Part shown: in pieces, positions 14,487 to 21,627 of the stretch
Layout of the letters: the number at the start of each line of letters is the position of its first letter
Position numbering within the stretch: the first letter of the stretch is position 1
Assembly: GCA_036518635.1 (NCBI GenBank)
Contig: DATDMT010000166.1
Coordinates: 1 to 24,659 of the forward strand
DNA: 24,659 bases
Reading direction: 5' to 3'
Origin: AWTP1-18 sp036518635
Lineage (GTDB): Bacteria > Pseudomonadota > Gammaproteobacteria > Burkholderiales > Rhodocyclaceae
Position numbers and translations under genes: made by a program
The notes under the pieces: generated by a model
Seen by the model: the letters and a program-made list of their open reading frames with translations, nothing else
Told to the model about the DNA's origin: nothing
The model's database searches: none

Positions 14487-15050
14487 ATGACAAAAAAACT
14501 GATCGCCATACCGCTGCTGTCCCTGCTGTTTGCCCTGCCGGCGCAGGCGGTTGAATTCACCGCGGTGCAGGCCGACAAGAGCAGCCTGGCCTTCGTCTAC
14601 AAGCAGATGGGGGTGCCGGTGGAAGGCCGCTTCAAGAAGTTCGCCGCGCAACTCGCCTTCGACCCGGCCAAGCCCACCGCGGCCAAGGCCAACCTCGATC
14701 TCGACCTGGCCAGCATCGACGCCGGCGCGCCGGAGGCCAACGACGAAGTCGCCGGCAAGGCCTGGTTCAACACCAAGCTCTATCCCCAGGCGAAATTCGT
14801 CTCCAGCGGGGTCAAAGCCCTGGGCGGCAACCGCTATGAAGTCAGCGGCAAGATGACCATCAAGGGCCACACCCAGGACGTCAGCGCGCCCTTCACCCTG
14901 AGCACCCAGGGCACGCTCGCCAGCTTCGATGGCGCCTTCGTCCTGAAGCGGGCCGACTACGCCATCGGCGAAGGCATGTGGGCCGACTTCGGCACCGTCG
15001 CCAACGAGATCCAGATCAAGTTCCACTTCGTCGCCAGCGCGGCCAAGTAA
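14487..15050 (+). CDS. YceI family periplasmic protein (first copy)
   Basis: YceI proteins are small lipocalin-like beta-barrels that bind long isoprenoid chains such as polyprenyl or quinone tails in the periplasm. The 187-residue product starts with a signal peptide (MTKKLIAIPLLSLLFALPAQA, cleavage after about residue 22). The mature part reads VEFTAVQADKSSLAFVYKQMGVPVEGRFKKF, then DLASIDAGAPEANDEVAGKAWFNTKLYPQAKF and a typical GKMTIKGHTQDVSAPFTL strand. GGAG of the preceding gene's end serves as ribosome binding site. It lies 4 bp after the b561 gene and 44 bp before a second YceI gene; the two copies differ clearly in sequence and so are not a recent duplication. Confidence 0.93.
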   Translation: MTKKLIAIPLLSLLFALPAQAVEFTAVQADKSSLAFVYKQMGVPVEGRFKKFAAQLAFDPAKPTAAKANLDLDLASIDAGAPEANDEVAGKAWFNTKLYPQAKFVSSGVKALGGNRYEVSGKMTIKGHTQDVSAPFTLSTQGTLASFDGAFVLKRADYAIGEGMWADFGTVANEIQIKFHFVASAAK

Positions 15051-15094
15051 TTTTTCGACGCAACACGCACCCCACCCTCACCAAGGAGCACACC

Positions 15095-15664
15095 ATGAAC
15101 AAATCCATCGCCCTGTTGTCCCTCGCCGCCGCCCTCTCGGCCCCGGCCTTCGCCGCCCCGGTGACCTACGTCATCGACAACAACCACACCTTCGAGCGCT
15201 TCTCCTACAACCACCTGGGCTTCTCCACCCAGGTCAGCCGCTTCAACAAGACCAGCGGCAAAGTGGTGCTGGATGCCGCTGCGAAGACCGGCTCGGTGGA
15301 CGTGACCATCGACATGAAGTCGGTGGACACCGGCTCCGCTCTGTTCAACGAACACATCCAGGGCGAGGACTTCCTCGACACCGCCAAGTTCGACAGCGCC
15401 ACCTTCAAGTCCACCAAGGTGACTTTCGACGGCGACAAGCCCGCCACCATCGAGGGCAACCTGACCATCAAGGGCATCACCAAGCCGGTGACCCTGGCTG
15501 TGAAGAACTTCAAGGCCGGCCCCCATCCCATCGCAAAGAAGGACGCCGTCGGTGCCGACGCCACCGCCGTGGTCAAGCGCAGCGATTTCGGCGCCGGCAA
15601 GTTCGCGCCCTACGTCAGCGATGAAGTGACCCTCTACATCGCCATCGAAGCCCACAAGGAGTAA
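15095..15664 (+). CDS. YceI family periplasmic protein (second copy)
   Basis: This 189-residue YceI protein has a signal peptide (MNKSIALLSLAAALSAPAFA) and the standard mature text: YVIDNNHTFERFSYNHLGFSTQVSRFNKTSGKVVLD, DMKSVDTGSALFNEHIQGEDFLDTAKFDSATFKST, GNLTIKGITKPVTLAVKNF, and VVKRSDFGAGKFAPYVSDEVTLYIAIEA. It is closer to the E. coli YceI consensus than the first copy. AAGGAG lies 7 bp before the ATG. It is probably in one transcript with b561, the first YceI and the CDGSH gene that begins 5 bp after its stop. Likely role: carry an isoprenoid lipid in the periplasm, with the b561 as a possible electron partner. Confidence 0.95.
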   Translation: MNKSIALLSLAAALSAPAFAAPVTYVIDNNHTFERFSYNHLGFSTQVSRFNKTSGKVVLDAAAKTGSVDVTIDMKSVDTGSALFNEHIQGEDFLDTAKFDSATFKSTKVTFDGDKPATIEGNLTIKGITKPVTLAVKNFKAGPHPIAKKDAVGADATAVVKRSDFGAGKFAPYVSDEVTLYIAIEAHKE

Positions 15665-15669
15665 GCGCC

Positions 15670-15909
15670 ATGAGCGAACCGAAAATCGCCCAGAAGTCCC
15701 CCTACGCCGTCGAAGTGGAAGCGGGCAAGAGCTACTGGTGGTGCGCCTGCGGCAAGAGCGCGACGCAGCCTTTCTGCGACGGCAGCCACAAGGGCAGCGA
15801 ATTCAGCCCGGTGGAGTACAAGGCGGAAACCAGCGGCACCGCCTATTTCTGCGGCTGCAAGCACAGCCACAACAAGCCGCTGTGCGACGGTAGCCACCAG
15901 AAACTCTGA
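15670..15909 (+). CDS. Tandem CDGSH iron-sulfur domain protein
   Basis: The 79-residue product has two CDGSH (mitoNEET-type) domains, each of which should hold a 2Fe-2S cluster with three Cys and one His: CACGKSATQPFCDGSH near residues 25-40 and CGCKHSHNKPLCDGSH near 61-76. All ligands are present in both. There is no signal peptide or membrane segment, so it is probably cytoplasmic. Its role is not established; bacterial members are thought to serve redox or iron-sulfur transfer. It begins 5 bp after the second YceI gene and is followed by a strong terminator, so it closes the b561-YceI-YceI operon. Confidence 0.95.
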   Translation: MSEPKIAQKSPYAVEVEAGKSYWWCACGKSATQPFCDGSHKGSEFSPVEYKAETSGTAYFCGCKHSHNKPLCDGSHQKL

Positions 15910-15923
15910 GATGGCCGCCGCAT

Positions 15924-15954
15924 AAAAAACCCGGCCGCCTGGGCCGGGTTTTTT
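15924..15954. terminator. Bidirectional intrinsic terminator
   Basis: AAAAAACCCGGCC, a 5-base loop, and GGCCGGGTTTTTT form a 13-bp perfect inverted repeat with A- and T-runs at its ends, so it ends transcription in both directions. It serves the CDGSH operon on the plus strand and mrp on the minus strand. Confidence 0.93.
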
Positions 15955-15973
15955 ATTGCCTGAAAGCCCTGCC

Positions 15974-17062
15974 TCAGGTGTTCTGCACGACGATGGTGGG
16001 GAACTTGTTTGTCATGTCCTTGGCCTTCTGCGCCACTTTCACCGCCACCTTGCGAGCGATGGCACGGTACATCTCGGCCACCTGGCCGTTGGGCTCGGCC
16101 GCCACCGTCGGCTTGCCGCCGTCGGCCTGTTGGCGGATGTGGATATCCAGCGGCAGCGAACCCAGCACGTCCACCTTGTAGTCCTGGGCCATGCGCCCCG
16201 CGCCGCCCTGGCCGAAGATGTGTTCGGCATGACCGCAGTTGGTGCAGATGTGCACGCTCATGTTTTCCACCAGGCCGAGGATCGGCACGCCCACCTTCTC
16301 GAACATCTTGAAGCCCTTGCGCGCGTCGAGCAGGGCGATGTCCTGCGGCGTGGTGACGATCACAGCGCCGGTCACCGGCACCTGCTGGGCCAGGGTGAGC
16401 TGGATGTCGCCGGTGCCCGGCGGCATGTCCACGATCAGATAGTCCAGATCTTGCCAGTTGGTTTCCTTCAGCAACTGGTTCAGCGCCGTGGTCGCCATCG
16501 GGCCGCGCCAGACCATCGGGGTTTCGATATCCACCAGGAAGCCGATGGACATCACCTGAACGCCGAAGGCCTCCATCGGCTCCATGCTCTTGCCGTCCTT
16601 GGATTCCGGCTGGCGCCCTTGCAGGCCCAGCATCTGCGGCAGCGAAGGGCCGTAGATGTCGGCATCGACGATGCCGACCCGGGCGCCCTCGTCGGCCAGG
16701 GCCAGGGCCAGGTTCACCGCGGTGGTGGACTTGCCGACGCCGCCCTTGCCGGAGGCCACGGCGATGATGTTCTTCACCCCTGGCAGCAGCTTGACGCCGC
16801 GCTGCACCTCGTGGGGCACCACCTTGTGCGTGACGTTCACGTTCACCGTCGTCGCGCCGGCGGCCGTGAGCTTGTCGTTGACCATGCCGCGGATCAGTTC
16901 GAACTGGCTCTTGGCCGGATAGCCCAGCTCGACGTCGAGGGAGACCTTGTCGCCGTCGAGCTTGATGTTGCGCGCGCTGCGGCTGCTCAGCAGGTCCTTG
17001 CCGGTATTGGGGTCGATGATTTCGCGCAGGGCGGCCTGGACGCTGGCTTCAGTAATGCTCAT
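15974..17062 (-). CDS. mrp: Mrp/ApbC iron-sulfur cluster carrier ATPase
   Basis: Mrp (ApbC) is a cytoplasmic P-loop ATPase that binds and transfers iron-sulfur clusters to apo-proteins. The 362-residue product has an N-terminal MIP18-type domain (residues 1-80, VELGYPAKSQFELIRGM), the deviant Walker A SGKGGVGKST at 104-113, DADIYGPSLPQMLG, the switch VDMPPGTGDIQLTLAQ near 209-224, and the cluster-binding CTNC with Cys271 and Cys274. The ATG at 17062 is preferred over earlier in-frame starts, since upstream text is not conserved; AAGGA lies about 10 bp before it. It is divergent from metG, a common arrangement in proteobacteria. Confidence 0.95.
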   Translation of the reverse strand: MSITEASVQAALREIIDPNTGKDLLSSRSARNIKLDGDKVSLDVELGYPAKSQFELIRGMVNDKLTAAGATTVNVNVTHKVVPHEVQRGVKLLPGVKNIIAVASGKGGVGKSTTAVNLALALADEGARVGIVDADIYGPSLPQMLGLQGRQPESKDGKSMEPMEAFGVQVMSIGFLVDIETPMVWRGPMATTALNQLLKETNWQDLDYLIVDMPPGTGDIQLTLAQQVPVTGAVIVTTPQDIALLDARKGFKMFEKVGVPILGLVENMSVHICTNCGHAEHIFGQGGAGRMAQDYKVDVLGSLPLDIHIRQQADGGKPTVAAEPNGQVAEMYRAIARKVAVKVAQKAKDMTNKFPTIVVQNT

Positions 17063-17219
17063 GACGGGTGATCCTTGAGGGCTGGGTCGGAAAAGGCTTG
17101 TCGCGTTCACGACTAAGGTAGTCAAGTATAGCGAGATGCGTGCCCGGCAAGGGGCAGGGTGACGGTTTGCTAGAATTGCCGGCTCGCTGAAAACCCTCAT
17201 GCCATCCCGGTTTGCCGCC

Positions 17220-19325
17220 ATGACCCGCAAGATTCTCGTCACTTCCGCCCTGCCCTACGCCAACGGCGCCATCCACCTCGGCCACTTGGTCGAATACATC
17301 CAGACCGACATCTGGGTGCGCTTCCAGAAGATGCGGGGCAACGAGTGCTGGTATGTCTGCGCCGACGACACCCACGGCACGCCGATCATGCTGCGCGCCG
17401 AGAAGGAAGGCATCACCCCGGAAGCCCTGATCGCCCGGGTGCATGGCGAGCACAGCCGCGACTTCGCCGGCTTCCATGTGGCCTTCGACCATTACGGCTC
17501 CACCAACGACGCCGCCACCCGCGGCCACGCCGAGGAAATCTACCGCCGGCTGAAGGCCGCCGGCCTGATCGAGGTGCGCTCCATCGAGCAGTACTACGAC
17601 CCGGTCAAGCAGATGTTCCTGCCGGACCGCTTCATCAAGGGCGAGTGCCCCAAGTGCGGCGCCGCCGACCAGTACGGCGACAACTGCGAATCCTGCGGCG
17701 CGGCCTATACCCCGAACGAACTGAAGAACGCCTATTCCGCGGTCTCCGGCGCCAAGCCCGAGCTGCGCTCTTCCGACCACTACTTCTTCAAGCTCTCCGA
17801 TCCCCGCTGCCAGGATTTCCTGCGGCGCTGGACCCGCGAGGAAGGCCGACTCCAGGCCGAAGCCTCGAACAAAATGCAGGAGTGGCTGGGCGCCGAGGGC
17901 GAGCAGAAGCTCTCCGACTGGGACATCTCCCGCGACGCCCCCTACTTCGGCTTCGAGATTCCCGATGCACCTGGCAAGTACTTCTACGTCTGGCTCGACG
18001 CGCCGATCGGCTACATGGGCTCGTTCCAGAATCTCTGCGCCGCCCAGGGCCTGAATTTCGACGATTACTGGCAGCGCGATTCGAAGGCCGAGCTGTACCA
18101 CTTCATCGGCAAGGACATCCTCTACTTCCACTCCCTGTTCTGGCCCGCCGAACTGGAGCAGGCCGGCTACCGCACGCCGAGCGGCATCTTCGCCCACGGC
18201 TTCCTCACCGTGGACGGCGCCAAAATGTCCAAGTCGCGCGGCACCTTCATCACCGCCGAAAGCTACCTGCAGCAGGGCCTGAATCCGGAGTGGCTGCGCT
18301 ACTACTTCGCCGCCAAGCTGAACGGCAGCCTGGAGGACCTGGACCTGAACCTGGGCGACTTCGTTCAGCGGGTGAATTCGGATCTGGTCGGCAAGTACGT
18401 GAACATCGCCAGCCGCGCCGCCGGCTTCATCGCCAAGCGCTTCGGCGGCAAGCTTTTCCATGCCAGCCACGAACATCTGCAGCAGACCTTCGACCGGGAC
18501 CTGCCGGGCCTGCGCGGCGCCGCCGAGGAGATCGCCGGCTACTACGAAGCCCGCGACTTCGGCCGCGCCCTGCGCCGGGTGATGGCCCTGGCCGACCAGG
18601 TGAACCAGTTCGTGGACAAGCACCAACCCTGGCAAATGGCCAAGAGCGTGGAGCACGAGGAGACCCTGCACTACGTCTGCACCGCCCTGATCAACGCCTT
18701 CCGCCTGCTGACCCTGTACCTGAAGCCGGTGCTGCCGCACCTGGCGCTGCGCGCCGAGGAATTCCTCAACATCAAGCCGCTGGTCTGGGCCGACGCCGGC
18801 CACCTGCTGACGTCGGAACACCCGATCAACCCCTACGAACACCTGATGGGCCGCATCGACCCGAAGCAAGTGGAAGCCCTGGTCGCCGCCAACAAGGAAA
18901 GCCTGGAAGCCAAGCCGGAGCAGGCTTCCCAGCAACGCCACGCCCAGCACCAGCAGAACACGGAGAACAAGATGCAGGAACAAGCCGCCACCATTTCCAT
19001 CGACGATTTCGCCAAGGTGGACCTGCGCATCGCCCGCATCGCCGAAGCCGCCCACGTCGAGGGCGCCGACAAGCTGATCCGCCTCTCCCTCGATCTCGGC
19101 CCCCTCGGCACGCGCCAGGTCTTCGCCGGCATCAAGTCGGCCTACGACCCGGCGACGCTGGTCGGCCGCCTGACCGTGATGGTCGCCAACCTGGCGCCGC
19201 GCAAGATGAAGTTCGGCATGTCCGAGGGCATGGTGCTGGCCGCCTCGGACGACACCGGCGGCGTCGCCGGCCTGTTCATCCTCTCCCCCGACTCCGGTGC
19301 CACGCCGGGAATGAAGGTGAAGTGA
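17220..19325 (+). CDS. metG: Methionyl-tRNA synthetase
   Basis: MetG charges tRNA-Met in the cytoplasm. The 701-residue product has the class I motifs HLGH (residues 19-22) and KMSKS (335-339), the zinc knuckle with Cys143, Cys146, Cys156 and Cys159 (CPKCG and NCESCG), an anticodon-binding helical domain, and a C-terminal tRNA-binding (EMAP/Trbp111-like) domain from about residue 595 (IDDFAKVDLRIARIAEAAHVEGADKLIRLSLDLG), which is the dimer module of long MetG forms. The ATG at 17220 gives the conserved MTRKILVTSALPYANG; an ATG at 17199 would add seven residues. Neither has a strong Shine-Dalgarno sequence. The stop overlaps the GTG start of the acylphosphatase gene. Confidence 0.97.
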   Translation: MTRKILVTSALPYANGAIHLGHLVEYIQTDIWVRFQKMRGNECWYVCADDTHGTPIMLRAEKEGITPEALIARVHGEHSRDFAGFHVAFDHYGSTNDAATRGHAEEIYRRLKAAGLIEVRSIEQYYDPVKQMFLPDRFIKGECPKCGAADQYGDNCESCGAAYTPNELKNAYSAVSGAKPELRSSDHYFFKLSDPRCQDFLRRWTREEGRLQAEASNKMQEWLGAEGEQKLSDWDISRDAPYFGFEIPDAPGKYFYVWLDAPIGYMGSFQNLCAAQGLNFDDYWQRDSKAELYHFIGKDILYFHSLFWPAELEQAGYRTPSGIFAHGFLTVDGAKMSKSRGTFITAESYLQQGLNPEWLRYYFAAKLNGSLEDLDLNLGDFVQRVNSDLVGKYVNIASRAAGFIAKRFGGKLFHASHEHLQQTFDRDLPGLRGAAEEIAGYYEARDFGRALRRVMALADQVNQFVDKHQPWQMAKSVEHEETLHYVCTALINAFRLLTLYLKPVLPHLALRAEEFLNIKPLVWADAGHLLTSEHPINPYEHLMGRIDPKQVEALVAANKESLEAKPEQASQQRHAQHQQNTENKMQEQAATISIDDFAKVDLRIARIAEAAHVEGADKLIRLSLDLGPLGTRQVFAGIKSAYDPATLVGRLTVMVANLAPRKMKFGMSEGMVLAASDDTGGVAGLFILSPDSGATPGMKVK

Positions 19326-19597
19326 GCGAAGTCCGCCACCTCTCCATCACCGGCCGCGTCCAGGGCGTTTATTACCGCGCCAGCATGGGCGAGGAAGCCG
19401 CCCGCCTGGGCATCGCCGGTTGGGTGCGCAACCGCCACGACGGCAGCGTCGAGGCGGTGATCGCCGGCAGCGCCGAGGCTGTCGCGGCGATGATCGCCTG
19501 GGCCCGCCGCGGCCCGCCGGCGGCCGAAGTGACCCTAGTCACCGTCGAACAGATCGACGGCGAATTCACCGCCTTCGAACAGCGCGACACCGCCTGA
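19322..19597 (+). CDS. Acylphosphatase
   Basis: Acylphosphatases hydrolyse carboxyl-phosphate bonds such as in acyl phosphates. The 91-residue product has the complete short-family signature: GRVQGVYYRAS at 11-21 with catalytic Arg19, and GWVRNRHDGSVEAVIAG with catalytic Asn37. Length is typical. I chose the GTG at 19322, which overlaps the TGA of metG (GTGA) and has AAGG a few bases upstream; no ATG fits in frame. The frame is open further upstream only because it shadows metG. The gene is likely translated by coupling with metG. Confidence 0.9.
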   Translation: MSEVRHLSITGRVQGVYYRASMGEEAARLGIAGWVRNRHDGSVEAVIAGSAEAVAAMIAWARRGPPAAEVTLVTVEQIDGEFTAFEQRDTA

Positions 19598-19620
19598 TTT
19601 AGGCGCGGTTCCCACTCGGC

Positions 19621-19657
19621 ATTGCCATTGGCTATATCGCCCATAGCCAGGCTCAAT
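19621..19657 (+). promoter_or_regulatory. Candidate OxyR operator upstream of the peroxiredoxin gene
   Basis: A 37-bp dyad reads ATTG-N7-CTAT-N7-ATAG-N7-CAAT. The OxyR consensus is ATAG-N7-CTAT-N7-ATAG-N7-CTAT; the inner half-sites match exactly and the outer ones differ at one base each, symmetrically. The two 15-bp arms share ATTG-N4-TGGCTAT. A TTGACT hexamer (19657-19662) that could be the -35 element begins at its last base, which is where OxyR activates transcription of peroxide genes. Confidence 0.6.
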
Positions 19658-19729
19658 TGACTTTTCCTATCGCCCCATCGCAAGATGCGGGTTCGATATT
19701 TCCCACCCAATTCCAACAAGGAGAAGAAC

Positions 19730-20326
19730 ATGGCCGTACTCGTCGGCAAGCAAGCCCCGGATTTCACCGCCACCACCGTCTATGGCAACAACGAGATCAA
19801 GGACCTCACCCTGTCCTCGCTGAAGGGCAAGTACGTGGTGCTGTTTTTCTACCCCCTCGACTTCACCTTCGTCTGTCCCTCCGAGCTGATCGCCTTCGAT
19901 CACCGCCTGGCCGAATTCAAGGCACGCAACGTCGAAGTGATCGGCGTCTCCATCGACTCGATGTTCACCCACCTGGCCTGGAAGAACACCGCCATCGACA
20001 AGGGCGGCATCGGCCAAGTCGGCTACCCGCTGGTCGCCGACATGAAGCATGAAATCGCCCAGGCCTACGACGTCGAATCCGCCGGTGGCATGGCCTACCG
20101 CGGCTCCTTCCTGATCGACAAGGCCGGCGTGGTGCAGCATCAGGTGGTGAACAACCTACCCCTGGGCCGCAACATCGACGAAATGCTGCGCATGGTGGAT
20201 GCCCTGCAATTCACCGAAGAGCACGGCGAAGTCTGTCCCGCCGGCTGGAGCAAGGGCAAGGCCGGCATGAACGCCAGCCCCGAAGGCGTCGCCAAGTATC
20301 TGGCCGCCAACGCCAAGGATCTTTGA
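19730..20326 (+). CDS. Typical 2-Cys peroxiredoxin (AhpC/TSA family)
   Basis: Two-Cys peroxiredoxins reduce hydrogen peroxide and organic hydroperoxides in the cytoplasm. The 198-residue product has the peroxidatic cysteine in YPLDFTFVCPSELIAF (Cys49) and the resolving cysteine in EVCPAGW (Cys169); MAYRGSFLIDKAG and RNIDEMLRMVDALQF are family text. AAGGAG lies 8 bp before the ATG. The upstream region has an OxyR-like dyad, so peroxide induction is likely. No AhpF is next to it; reduction by a thioredoxin-type system is probable. Two terminators follow. The family symbol could be ahpC or prx; I leave it blank. Confidence 0.94.
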   Translation: MAVLVGKQAPDFTATTVYGNNEIKDLTLSSLKGKYVVLFFYPLDFTFVCPSELIAFDHRLAEFKARNVEVIGVSIDSMFTHLAWKNTAIDKGGIGQVGYPLVADMKHEIAQAYDVESAGGMAYRGSFLIDKAGVVQHQVVNNLPLGRNIDEMLRMVDALQFTEEHGEVCPAGWSKGKAGMNASPEGVAKYLAANAKDL

Positions 20327-20357
20327 ATACCTAAAAAAGCAACGCCAACAGAGAGCG

Positions 20358-20387
20358 ACGGCCACCTTCGGGTGGCCGTTGTTTTTG
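20358..20387 (+). terminator. Intrinsic terminator of the peroxiredoxin gene
   Basis: ACGGCCACC-TTCG-GGTGGCCGT is a 9-bp perfect stem with a UUCG-type stable tetraloop, followed by TGTTTTTG. It lies 31 bp after the peroxiredoxin stop. Confidence 0.9.
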
Positions 20388-20415
20388 TGGCGCGCTAAAC
20401 ATCAGGCCATCAAAC

Positions 20416-20443
20416 AAAAACGCCGCATCGCGCGGCGTTTTTT
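20416..20443. terminator. Second, bidirectional terminator-like hairpin
   Basis: AAAAACGCCGC-ATCGC-GCGGCGTTTTTT has a GC-rich 6-bp core stem flanked by A- and T-runs, so it can end transcripts from either side. It may back up the first terminator and stop read-through from the convergent response regulator gene. Confidence 0.8.
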
Positions 20444-20623
20444 ATCGGGGCATCGAGCACCGATTTCCGGGTATTCCGGTATCTACTACCAAACCTCGAT
20501 CAAGCACAGGCTGCATTCTCGATAGCGGTATCTCCCGTCTCGTGCTTAGGGAACCTACAATCCCTTTGTAGTCGCGCCGGGGACGACAAGCAACCGCCGG
20601 CCAAACAAATAACGGCGCCGGCC
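20444..20623. other. Non-coding gap between terminators and the response regulator gene
   Basis: About 180 bp with no supported gene. A 65-codon frame on the minus strand lacks coding character. Small elements seen are the dyad CTACAA-N5-TTGTAG (20555-20571) and CGGTATCT at 20477 and 20526. I can assign no function to them. Confidence 0.5.
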
Positions 20624-21340
20624 TCAGGCCGCGTCCCACTTCACCGAGGCAGCCATCAGATAGCCGGCACCATAGACGGTCTTGATCATCCGCGGATCGT
20701 TCGGGTCGTCGCCCAGGCGCTTGCGCAGGCGCGAGACGCGGACGTCGATGCTGCGATCCAGCGGCGACAGATCGGCGCTGCCGGCCAGTTGCTCGCGGGT
20801 CAGGATGCGGTTCGGCCGCTCCAGCAGGAGCAGCAGCAGGCGCGCCTCGGCGGTGCCGAGCAGGCCCTCGTCGCCCTCGGGGGAGCGCAGGGAAAAACTC
20901 GCCGGGTCGAAACGCCAGCCCTCGAAGTTGGCAATGCGGCGCTGCTCCGGCTTATCCACCCGTTCGTAGCGGCGCAGGATGCTGCGCACCCGGGCGATCA
21001 GCTCGCGCGGCTCGAAGGGCTTGACCATGTAGTCGTCGGCGCCCAGCTCCAGGCCCAGCACCTTCTCCGACACCACGCCGCGCCCGGTGAGAATCAGCAC
21101 CCCGCACTGGTGGCGCTTCTGCAGCTCGCGCACGACGTCGAGGCCATCCTGGTCGGGCAGGCCCAGATCGACGATGCACAGCGCCGGGTTCATGCTCGCC
21201 ACCGCCGCCAGCACGTCGTGGCCGGTGCGGAACCAGCGGTGCGGATAGCCGAACTCGCCCAGCACCTGGCCGAGGGTGCGGGCTACCAGGGGATCGTCTT
21301 CGACAACGGCGATGAGCCGGCCTTCTGTGGCGGATGACAT
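20624..21340 (-). CDS. OmpR/PhoB-type response regulator
   Basis: The 238-residue product has a receiver domain with the acidic pair Glu14/Asp15 (VVEDDPLV), phospho-acceptor Asp58 (CIVDLGLPDQDG), switch Thr85 (LILTGRG) and Lys108 (DDYMVKPFEP), followed by an OmpR-type winged helix (from about 140: NRILTREQLAGSADLSPLDRSIDVRVSRLRKRLGDDPNDPRMIKTVYGAGYLM). The start at 21340 gives MSSATEGRLIAVVEDDP; the frame continues upstream but without conserved text, and GGAGG is about 17 bp from this ATG, rather far. No histidine kinase gene is adjacent in this window, so the partner is unknown. It is divergent from the acyl-CoA synthetase gene. Confidence 0.93.
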   Translation of the reverse strand: MSSATEGRLIAVVEDDPLVARTLGQVLGEFGYPHRWFRTGHDVLAAVASMNPALCIVDLGLPDQDGLDVVRELQKRHQCGVLILTGRGVVSEKVLGLELGADDYMVKPFEPRELIARVRSILRRYERVDKPEQRRIANFEGWRFDPASFSLRSPEGDEGLLGTAEARLLLLLLERPNRILTREQLAGSADLSPLDRSIDVRVSRLRKRLGDDPNDPRMIKTVYGAGYLMAASVKWDAA

Positions 21341-21469
21341 GGAACCAGGGTCTCCTCCGGCGTCACGGCAACGAGGGCAAATTCCCTCGAGCAGCCATGC
21401 GCTCGTGATGGATTGTTGTTTTGCAAAGCGATTTAACAGCGCTGCGGTAAACGATAGCCCATTTTGCCC

Positions 21470-21500
21470 AAGCCCCGCCAGCAGGCCATTTGCGGGGCTT
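21470..21500. promoter_or_regulatory. Perfect inverted repeat in the response regulator/ligase intergenic region
   Basis: AAGCCCCGC-N13-GCGGGGCTT is a perfect 9-bp inverted repeat with arms centred about 22 bp apart (two helix turns). It lacks a T-run on either side, so it is more likely an operator or 5-prime RNA hairpin than a terminator. Confidence 0.45.
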
Positions 21501-21507
21501 CGGCGAG

Positions 21508-21523
21508 CGTTACGATTCGTTAC
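21508..21523. promoter_or_regulatory. CGTTAC direct repeat, possible OmpR-type operator
   Basis: CGTTAC-GATT-CGTTAC is an exact hexamer repeat with 10-bp period, the spacing at which tandem OmpR/PhoB-family regulators bind. It lies between the response regulator gene and the ligase gene, about 105 bp upstream of the ligase start. Confidence 0.4.
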
Positions 21524-21627
21524 ATTCGGCAAACGCTTGCGCAAAACTCCCTGCCCATCATCGCCCTACCCAATGGCACGGCCTGCCCACGAAGGTCGGC
21601 CGGCAACAACACTAGGAGGAGTTTGCG

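Noticed and set aside
15124..15664. Recent tandem duplication of yceI
   Set aside because: The two YceI proteins share fold motifs but differ across most of their length, so they are old paralogues.
17049..19055. Long open frame (about 670 codons) on the minus strand opposite metG
   Set aside because: metG is complete with all motifs on the other strand; the antisense text is low-complexity and unrecognisable.
20442..20639. 65-codon minus-strand frame downstream of the response regulator
   Set aside because: Overlaps a terminator and the end of the regulator gene, is Arg/Pro rich, and has no start signal.
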